DNA from: Noviherbaspirillum sedimenti
Lineage (GTDB): Bacteria; Pseudomonadota; Gammaproteobacteria; Burkholderiales; Burkholderiaceae_D
DNA length: 64,000 nucleotides
Direction: 5' to 3'
Assembly (NCBI RefSeq): GCF_003590835.1
Contig: NZ_QYUQ01000002.1
Location: forward strand, 1 to 64,000
The position numbers and the translations under genes are program-made. The notes beneath the pieces were generated by a model, which was given only the letters and a program-made list of their open reading frames with translations, was not told where the DNA came from and did no database searches. This document shows positions 58,132-64,000 of this stretch, one piece after another. Positions within the stretch are counted from its first letter, which is position 1; the number at the start of each line of letters is the position of its first letter.

Positions 58132-58637
58132 GGGGCGGCAAGCCCGCGCCTTTGGTCGTCAATGGCTGGGCGATCTTTGCCCATCCCCTGTTTCTCGCGC
58201 AACTTGGTGCGCTGACACGGCAAGTTGAGGCGCTCAAGCAAAAAGACCCGGCCGGATATATGAAGAAAAATGTCAGCAAGCGGCTTGCCGCGATTTCCAG
58301 GTTGGCGTTCGAGGTGATTCCGCAGGATCCGGCGCGGCCGGAATACCGGCAGGGAAACGCCCTTGGCGAGGAACACAAGCATTGGTTCCGTGCTAAATTT
58401 TTTCAGCAGTACCGTCTCTTCTTCCGCTACCACGCATCAAGCAAGGTAATTGTCTTCGCCTGGGTCAATGACGAGGATACGAAGCGTGCCTACGAGAGCA
58501 GCGATGACGCTTACCGGGTGTTTCGCAGGATGCTGGAAAGCGGCCATCCGCCGGATGAATGGGATCGGCTGCTGGCTGAGTCGCGATCTTTGAAGGAAAA
58601 TTCACCCTCGCCGCTTTCTCAGTCCGCCAATTCATAA
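58128..58637 (+). CDS. yhaV: YhaV-family toxin
   Basis: YhaV is an RNase toxin neutralised by PrlF. The 169-residue protein contains typical segments (PLVVNGWAIFAHPLFLAQL, KRLAAISRLAFEVIPQDP, HKHWFRAKFFQQYRLFFRY, VFAWVNDEDTKRAYES). The last ~10 residues (SPLSQSANS) are read through the reverse of a Fic remnant, so the original C-terminus may have been replaced. The core residues look complete. Confidence 0.88.
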   Translation: MRGGKPAPLVVNGWAIFAHPLFLAQLGALTRQVEALKQKDPAGYMKKNVSKRLAAISRLAFEVIPQDPARPEYRQGNALGEEHKHWFRAKFFQQYRLFFRYHASSKVIVFAWVNDEDTKRAYESSDDAYRVFRRMLESGHPPDEWDRLLAESRSLKENSPSPLSQSANS

Positions 58638-58657
58638 GCCGTACTGCGCCCGCCCCC
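58618..58657 (-). repeat. Second copy of the Fic C-terminal end (40 bp)
   Basis: These 40 bp match 48735-48774 with two differences and encode, on the minus strand, GGGRSTAYELAD and a stop. They sit between the yhaV stop region and the recJ stop at 58664. The copy is a direct repeat of the one near the HNH gene, about 9.9 kb away. Confidence 0.8.
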
Positions 58658-58663
58658 AATGTT

Positions 58664-60361
58664 TCACTCCCCCTGTGCATGCTCCACCAGCAACTGCACC
58701 TTGGTCACCCCATTATATTCATTGTTATCCAGCCGGAATGCCACCACCGCCTTCTCCGGCAAGGCATCCGCATGCCCGAACCAGATGGCGTCGTAACGCC
58801 GGCCATCCTTTTCCAGCAACAGCTTCAGGTGCTTTTCCTTCAGCACGCGCTGGTTGACTACCCGGAAGCTGTCGCAAAACACCGGCGCACCGAAGCCCTG
58901 GCCCCACACCTGTTCATCCAGCAGGCTGACGAAGTGCGGCGTGAAGTAGGCGTCTTCCAGTGCGCCATCGGTGTCGATTACGCGCTCGAGTGCGCTGCCG
59001 CTGAGCCATTCGCGGCCGACATCCTCGAAGGCGTGCGTAAACGCATCGAGGCTGTCGGCGCGGATGGTGAGTCCGGCGGCCATGGCGTGGCCGCCGAATT
59101 TCTCGATCAGGCTGGGGGCGCGCTTGGACACCAGGTCGAGCGCGTCGCGCAAATGGAAGCCGGCGATCGAGCGGCCCGAGCCCTTGATGTTGACGCCGTC
59201 GCCGGCCGGCGCGAAGGTGATGGTGGGGCGGTAGAACTTGTCTTTCAGGCGCGAGGCGACGATGCCGATCACGCCCTGGTGCCAGCTTTCGTCGAACACG
59301 GTGATGGTGGCGCGGCTGGCCGGGTCGAAGTCGTCCAGCAGCGCCATGGCGGTATCCTGCATGCCGGACTCGATTTCGCGGCGGTCGCGATTGATGGTGT
59401 CGAGTTCGTGGGCGATGGCCCAGGCGCGGCCTTCGTCGTCGGTGGTCAGGCATTCGATGCCGAGCGACATGTCGGCCAGACGGCCGGCAGCGTTCAGGCG
59501 TGGACCGAGGCCAAAGCCGAGGTCGAAGGGCGAGGCGCGCCGCGCTTCGCGGCCGGCGGCGCGGAACAGCGCGGCAATGCCGGGCTGCATGCGGCCGGCG
59601 CGCATGCGCTTCAGGCCTTGCGCCACCAGGATGCGGTTGTTGGCGTCGAGCTTGACGACGTCGGCGACGGTTCCCAGCGCCACCAGGTCGAGCAGGGCGT
59701 CCAGGCGCGGCTGGCTGGCGGCATCGAAGGCGCCGCGTTTGCGCATCTCGGCGCGCAGCGCCAGCAATACATAAAACATCACGCCCACGCCGGCCAGGTT
59801 CTTGCTGGTGAAGCCGCAGTTTGGCTGGTTGGGGTTGACGATCACGCGCGCGTCCGGCAACTTGTCGCCCGGCAGGTGGTGGTCGGTGACGACCACGTCG
59901 ATGCCGCGGCGATTGGCCTCGGCCACGCCATCGATGCTGGCGATGCCGTTATCCACCGTGACGATGACGTCGGGCGACTTTTCGCGCACGGTCAGTGCGA
60001 CGATTTCCGGCGTCAGGCCATAGCCGTATTCGAAGCGGTTGGGGACGATATAGTCGACTTTTGCGCCCAGCATGCGCAGGCCGCGCAGGGCGACGGCGCA
60101 GGCGGTGGCGCCGTCGCAGTCGTAGTCGGCGACGATCACCAGCTTCTTGCCGGCGCCGATGGCGTCGGCAAGATAGACGGCGGCCGCTTCCACGTGGGTC
60201 AGGCTGGCCGGCGGGATCAGGGAGCTCAGTTCGCTCGCCAGTTCGCGGGCGTCGGTCAGGCCGCGCGATGCGAACAGACGCGCCAGCACCGGGTGGATGC
60301 CGCTCTGGCGCAGCATTTCAGCGGTGCGGAAATTGCAGGGACGGATGGCGATGCGGGTCAT
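58664..60361 (-). CDS. recJ: Single-strand-DNA exonuclease RecJ
   Basis: RecJ is the 5'-3' ssDNA exonuclease of recombination and mismatch repair. The 565-residue protein has the DHH-family metal motifs ADYDCDG and VTDHHLPG, and the DHHA1 part with SGRSIAGFHLRDAL and FGGHAMAAG. The ATG at 60361 overlaps the stop of the upstream gene by 4 bp (ATGA). Its 3' end has a truncated copy at 50738-50800. Confidence 0.96.
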   Translation of the reverse strand: MTRIAIRPCNFRTAEMLRQSGIHPVLARLFASRGLTDARELASELSSLIPPASLTHVEAAAVYLADAIGAGKKLVIVADYDCDGATACAVALRGLRMLGAKVDYIVPNRFEYGYGLTPEIVALTVREKSPDVIVTVDNGIASIDGVAEANRRGIDVVVTDHHLPGDKLPDARVIVNPNQPNCGFTSKNLAGVGVMFYVLLALRAEMRKRGAFDAASQPRLDALLDLVALGTVADVVKLDANNRILVAQGLKRMRAGRMQPGIAALFRAAGREARRASPFDLGFGLGPRLNAAGRLADMSLGIECLTTDDEGRAWAIAHELDTINRDRREIESGMQDTAMALLDDFDPASRATITVFDESWHQGVIGIVASRLKDKFYRPTITFAPAGDGVNIKGSGRSIAGFHLRDALDLVSKRAPSLIEKFGGHAMAAGLTIRADSLDAFTHAFEDVGREWLSGSALERVIDTDGALEDAYFTPHFVSLLDEQVWGQGFGAPVFCDSFRVVNQRVLKEKHLKLLLEKDGRRYDAIWFGHADALPEKAVVAFRLDNNEYNGVTKVQLLVEHAQGE

Positions 60362-61437
60362 GGCAGCAGTCGGTTCAGGCCGGGTTTGGTCCAGAATTTG
60401 CGCAGCGAAGCCTTGCGCACGCTGAATTCGGCCAGGCCGGTGTTGTGAGAGAGGATGAGGTTCATTTGCTGCAGCCGGCCGCCTTGCAGCGCGGACAACA
60501 GCGGCGCGAACCAGGCGGCTTCTAGCATTTGCAATTCCTGCAGCCAGCTGCCCCAGTCGGTGGCGAGCGCGGGCGCCAGCAAGGCGTCGAGCAGCAGCAG
60601 GCCGCGCTGCGGCGCGGCCAGGACCACGTCGATGGCATGGCAATCGTCCTGCCTTTTGTTGGTGGCGTTGGTGGCGCCGGCAGCGGCGCCAAGCGCTTCG
60701 ATCCAGCCGCTGAGTTTGAAGACGTCGGTGTAGGGCGCCGGCAGCGCGCCATTCGCCGCCGCCTGCGGCAGGCTGGCGCCGCCCCACAGCCATAGCGAAT
60801 TGACCGGCCGGGCGCCGCGCGCTTCGCGGGCCGCATTGACTTCATGCATGTGCCAGTGCATCTGCACTTCGTTTTGCAGCTTGCGCCAGGCGCGCTCCTG
60901 CGCACCTTGCGGCAGCCAGATATCGATATTGCGGCCGCAGGCGGCGTCCGGGGTGGCGGTATGCAGGTCCTGCCAGTCGTCGGCTTGCAGGAACCAGGTG
61001 CTGGCGTCGCCATACACCAGGGTCTTGCCGCTTTCCTCGAGCAGCGGTTGCGCGGCGTCGAACAGGGCGCGCGACTCGGTCTCGTCCAGCGCCAGTTGCC
61101 GCAGGTCGGTCAGCACCAGGTGGTCGCGGGCGATGTGGAAATGCACCGGTTGCAGCACGAACCAGGTGCCGGATTCGGCTTGCAGGCCGTGCAGGCGCAT
61201 CAGGGCATCGGCCAGCGGCGGACTGCTTTCTGGTAACAGGTTGCCGGGCAGCAGCTTGCGTGCCAGCCAGGTTTCATGCGGCAGGGCGCGCGCGAACGGG
61301 TCGAAGCATTCGGTTTGCGGGGCTTTGGCGCGGGCCAGCAGCATTGCCAGCGCTGGAGTTTTGCATTGTCGCAATAAATCTTTGGCTAGATCGGGCGGCG
61401 GCAAGCCGAACGGCAGCAGGATATCGAGTTGACTCAT
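60358..61437 (-). CDS. RpfE-type hypothetical protein
   Basis: The 359-residue protein corresponds to the conserved gene found directly upstream of recJ in betaproteobacteria and annotated as 'regulatory protein, RpfE type' or phosphoglycerate-mutase-like. Visible conserved points are the QPVHFHIARDHLVL block and the C-terminal LILSHNTGLAEFSV. There is no signal peptide. It is translationally coupled to recJ and divergent from lolC with a short gap. The biochemical role is unknown. Confidence 0.8.
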   Translation of the reverse strand: MSQLDILLPFGLPPPDLAKDLLRQCKTPALAMLLARAKAPQTECFDPFARALPHETWLARKLLPGNLLPESSPPLADALMRLHGLQAESGTWFVLQPVHFHIARDHLVLTDLRQLALDETESRALFDAAQPLLEESGKTLVYGDASTWFLQADDWQDLHTATPDAACGRNIDIWLPQGAQERAWRKLQNEVQMHWHMHEVNAAREARGARPVNSLWLWGGASLPQAAANGALPAPYTDVFKLSGWIEALGAAAGATNATNKRQDDCHAIDVVLAAPQRGLLLLDALLAPALATDWGSWLQELQMLEAAWFAPLLSALQGGRLQQMNLILSHNTGLAEFSVRKASLRKFWTKPGLNRLLP

Positions 61438-61509
61438 GCCATGATTATAGAATGTATGGCAAACTGCGGGCTGCCTCGGGCCTGGTACGCCCTTTCTGGA
61501 GTATTTCTT

Positions 61510-62775
61510 TTGAGTATCATAAAAAACTTACCATTCGAATGGCTGGTGGGCTTGCGCTATACCCGCGCCGGTCGCCGCAGCGGCCGCAACAGTTTCATTT
61601 CATTCATTTCCCTCATTTCCATGGCGGGCATTGCCCTCGGCGTGGCGGCCTTGATCGTCGTGTTGTCGGTGATGAACGGTTTTCAGAAAGAAGTGCGCGA
61701 CCGCATGCTGTCGGTGCTGTCGCACATCGAGGTCATGGATGCCTCCGGCGCCTTGCCGAACTGGCAGGAAACCGCGCGCGAAGCGTTCACCAACAAGGCC
61801 GTCAGGGGCGCCGCGCCGTATGTTGCCGGCCAAGCCATGATCACCCGTGACGACATCGTGCGCGGCGTGCTGGTGCGCGGCGTGCTGCCGCAGGAAGAGC
61901 CGAAGGTGTCCGACGTGGCGGCGCAGGTGCGCCAAGGCTCGTTTGATGATTTGCGGGCGGGCGAATTCAATATCGTGCTGGGCGGCGAGCTGGCGCGCTC
62001 GATCGGCGTCGGGCTCGGTGACCGCGTCACCCTGATCGCGCCGCAGGGGCAGGTAACGCCGGCCGGGGTGATCCCGCGCCTGAAGCAATTCAATGTGGTG
62101 GGCATTTTCGAGGCCGGCCATTACGAATTCGATTCCTCGCTGGCCTTCATCCATCTCGACGATGCCGAGAAGATGTTCAAGCTGGACGCGCCTTCCGGCC
62201 TGCGCCTGAAGATCGCCGACATGCAAAAGGCGCCCGAGGTGGCGGCGGAGCTGTCCACCACCCTGACCGGCAATGTGCTGATCCGCGACTGGTCGAGCCA
62301 GAACCGCAACTGGTTCGCCGCCGTGCAGACCGAAAAGCGCATGATGTTCATCATTCTTACGCTCATCATCGCGGTGGCCGCCTTCAACCTGGTCTCGACC
62401 CTGGTGATGACAGTCACCGACAAGCAGGCCGATATCGCCATCCTGCGCACCATCGGCGCCTCGCCGCGTTCGATCATGAAAATCTTCATGATCCAGGGTG
62501 CGGTGGTCGGCCTGATCGGCACGGCCATCGGCGTCGGTCTGGGCGTGCTGGTGGCGCTGAACGTGGATGTGATCGTACCCTTCATCGAGGGCATGCTGGG
62601 CGTGCAATTCCTGCCCAAGGATATTTACCTGATCAGTGCCTTGCCGTCCGACTTGCGCTGGTCGGATGTGTGGACCATCGGCGGCGTCGCCGTGGTGCTG
62701 GCCTTCGTGGCGACGCTGTATCCGAGCTGGTGGGCGGCGCGCGTCAAACCGGCGGAGGCTTTGCGCTATGAGTAA
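61510..62775 (+). CDS. lolC: Lipoprotein-releasing ABC transporter permease LolC
   Basis: LolC/E releases lipoproteins from the inner membrane. The 421-residue protein has an N-terminal membrane helix ([20 protein letters not shown]), a large periplasmic domain, and three C-terminal helices in the FtsX/MacB fold. The family start [20 protein letters not shown] corresponds to a TTG at 61510 behind a GGAG site; an ATG at 61429 is in frame but would give a non-family leader. lolD overlaps its end. Confidence 0.93.
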   Translation: MSIIKNLPFEWLVGLRYTRAGRRSGRNSFISFISLISMAGIALGVAALIVVLSVMNGFQKEVRDRMLSVLSHIEVMDASGALPNWQETAREAFTNKAVRGAAPYVAGQAMITRDDIVRGVLVRGVLPQEEPKVSDVAAQVRQGSFDDLRAGEFNIVLGGELARSIGVGLGDRVTLIAPQGQVTPAGVIPRLKQFNVVGIFEAGHYEFDSSLAFIHLDDAEKMFKLDAPSGLRLKIADMQKAPEVAAELSTTLTGNVLIRDWSSQNRNWFAAVQTEKRMMFIILTLIIAVAAFNLVSTLVMTVTDKQADIAILRTIGASPRSIMKIFMIQGAVVGLIGTAIGVGLGVLVALNVDVIVPFIEGMLGVQFLPKDIYLISALPSDLRWSDVWTIGGVAVVLAFVATLYPSWWAARVKPAEALRYE

Positions 62776-63499
62776 TGTGCGTCCGAATGAGAATGCGAAT
62801 GTGAGTGCGAATTTGAGTGGCACTGTGCTGTCCTGCCGCAACCTGGGCAAGACTTTTACCCAGGGAAAATATGCGGTCGAGGTCTTCCAGCATATCGACT
62901 TTTCCGTGTCGCGCGGCGAGCGCGTGGCCATCGTCGGCGCTTCCGGCTCCGGCAAGTCGACCCTGCTGCATCTGCTGGGCGGGCTGGACGTGCCCAGCAC
63001 CGGCAGCGTGAATTTACTGGGCAAGGATTTGTACAGCCTCAACGAGGCCGCGCGCGGCGACTTGCGCAATACCTCGCTTGGCTTTGTTTACCAGTTCCAC
63101 CACCTGCTGCCGGAGTTTTCCGCGCTCGACAACGTCGCCATGCCGCTGATGATCCGCCGCGTCAAGCGCGCCGATGCGCAGCAGGTCGCCGCCGGCATCC
63201 TCGAACGGGTCGGACTGGCCAAGCGTGTGTCGCACGTGCCGGGCGAGCTGTCCGGCGGCGAACGCCAGCGCGTGGCCCTGGCGCGCGCGCTGGTGACGCA
63301 GCCGGCCTGCGTGCTGGCCGATGAGCCCACCGGCAACCTCGACCGGCCCACCGCGCACAAGACCTTCGACCTGATGCTGGAACTGTCGAAGACGCTTGGT
63401 ACGGCCTTTGTCATCGTTACCCACGACGTCGAACTGGCGCGGCATTGCGACCGCATCCTGCGCCTGTCGGAAAACGGCTTGCAGCCGCATGTGGATTGA
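62768..63499 (+). CDS. lolD: Lipoprotein-releasing ABC transporter ATPase LolD
   Basis: The 243-residue ATPase drives LolC. Walker [11 protein letters not shown]-loop, signature [11 protein letters not shown] and Walker [13 protein letters not shown] are intact. The start at 62768 overlaps the lolC stop by 8 bp. tatD starts inside its last codons, so all three are coupled. Confidence 0.95.
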   Translation: MSNVRPNENANVSANLSGTVLSCRNLGKTFTQGKYAVEVFQHIDFSVSRGERVAIVGASGSGKSTLLHLLGGLDVPSTGSVNLLGKDLYSLNEAARGDLRNTSLGFVYQFHHLLPEFSALDNVAMPLMIRRVKRADAQQVAAGILERVGLAKRVSHVPGELSGGERQRVALARALVTQPACVLADEPTGNLDRPTAHKTFDLMLELSKTLGTAFVIVTHDVELARHCDRILRLSENGLQPHVD

Positions 63500-64000
63500 T
63501 ACCCATTGCCATCTGGATGCCAGTGAATTCGCCGGCGAGGCGGATCAGATAGCAATGCGCGCCGCGCAGCAGGGACTCGACTGGATCGTGATCCCGGCGG
63601 TGGCGCGCGACAATTTTGCTGCGGTGGCACAACTGGCGCGGCGCTTGCCGAATTGCGCCTATGCGCTGGGTATTCATCCGATGTATGTGCCGCAGGCGAA
63701 TGAAAACGATCTGCGCGTGCTGCGCGAGACGGTAGCCGCCGCCATGGATGACGGCCGCTTTGTCGGCATCGGCGAGATCGGCCTGGATTTCTTCGTGCCG
63801 GAACTGAAAGACGGCCCGCTGCGCGACAAGCAGGAATACTTTTACAGCGAACAATTGAAGATCGCCCGCGACTTCGGCTTGCCAGTCTTGCTGCACGTGC
63901 GCCATTCGGTCGACATCATCTTGAAATACCTGCGCCGCATCACCGTGCCGGGCGGTTTCGCCCATGCCTATAACGGCAGCTTCCAGCAAGCCGAGGCCTT
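63489..64000 (+). CDS. tatD: TatD-family metal-dependent DNase (3' end outside the window)
   Basis: The first 170 residues are present. The N-terminal WIDTHCHLD holds the HxH metal ligands, GIHPMYVP and [11 protein letters not shown] follow with the metal-bridging glutamate, and LLHVRHS gives a further ligand. The ATG at 63489 overlaps the end of lolD by 11 bp. TatD proteins are 3'-5' DNases or related hydrolases. Confidence 0.93.
   Translation, partial: MWIDTHCHLDASEFAGEADQIAMRAAQQGLDWIVIPAVARDNFAAVAQLARRLPNCAYALGIHPMYVPQANENDLRVLRETVAAAMDDGRFVGIGEIGLDFFVPELKDGPLRDKQEYFYSEQLKIARDFGLPVLLHVRHSVDIILKYLRRITVPGGFAHAYNGSFQQAEA

Noticed and set aside
58679..60448. A 589-residue open frame antisense to recJ
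   Set aside because: No domain pattern and complete overlap with RecJ; caused by third-position GC bias.
61600..63069. A 489-residue open frame antisense to lolC and lolD
   Set aside because: Shadow frame; histidine- and arginine-rich without domain motifs.

Overview
The window reads as a chromosomal segment of a betaproteobacterium, most likely in or near the Oxalobacteraceae. The isc order iscR-iscS-iscU-iscA-hscB-hscA-fdx-iscX, the lysS-prfB pair, an RpfE-type gene overlapping recJ, and the lolC-lolD-tatD run all fit that group. This placement rests on gene order and protein recognition, not on a search. The housekeeping blocks (about 26.2-43.2 kb and 58.7-64 kb) are visibly GC-rich. The accessory blocks (1-5.6 kb, 9.1-26 kb, 43.4-58.6 kb) are more AT-rich, mixed, and full of broken genes.

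Layout. 1-5.6 kb: the end of a Tn7/Tn5053-type transposition module (tniA, tniB, tniQ) followed by a tyrosine-recombinase-like gene whose catalytic residues are altered, then four copies of a ~20 bp motif in inverted arrangement. 5.8-9.1 kb: core genes (DUF2164, ybdD-cstA, and uspA behind a perfect FNR/Anr box). 9.14-26.12 kb: a probable genomic island bounded by a 3' fragment of tRNA-Asn and the intact tRNA-Asn gene. It carries a GGDEF-EAL gene split by an IS630-type element, a cysteine-free glutaredoxin-like gene, a GntR-controlled catabolic operon, an IS21 remnant, a frameshifted Sir2 gene, psiF, a NUDIX gene and a glycine-zipper gene. 26.2-31.9 kb: tyrB, uvrB, a uracil-DNA-glycosylase-like gene without the usual catalytic residues, and an outer-membrane/copper-storage pair. 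32.2-38.0 kb: the complete isc operon, with two REP-like palindromic elements in its gaps. 38-43.2 kb: a PAS histidine kinase, a chemotaxis PAS remnant, a second glycine-zipper gene, lysS and prfB with its programmed frameshift.

43.4-58.66 kb is the second accessory region. It begins with a 1289-residue methyltransferase-PLD nuclease-SF2 helicase-S24-DUF3427 fusion, a strong defence-system candidate, followed by an HNH endonuclease and a Fic protein. It continues with a vgrG-lipase-immunity-PAAR module of a type VI secretion system, a ParB-like gene and a prlF-yhaV toxin-antitoxin pair under a perfect 30 bp palindrome. Degraded copies of the recJ 3' end and of a Fic C-terminus occur at both sides of the T6SS segment, which suggests that DNA has repeatedly been inserted at the recJ 3' end. 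58.7-64 kb returns to core genes: recJ, rpfE-like, lolC, lolD and the start of tatD.

The most original candidates are the TniABQ-plus-degenerate-recombinase module with its terminal repeats, the 1289-residue fusion protein, and the recJ-flanked cargo segment.
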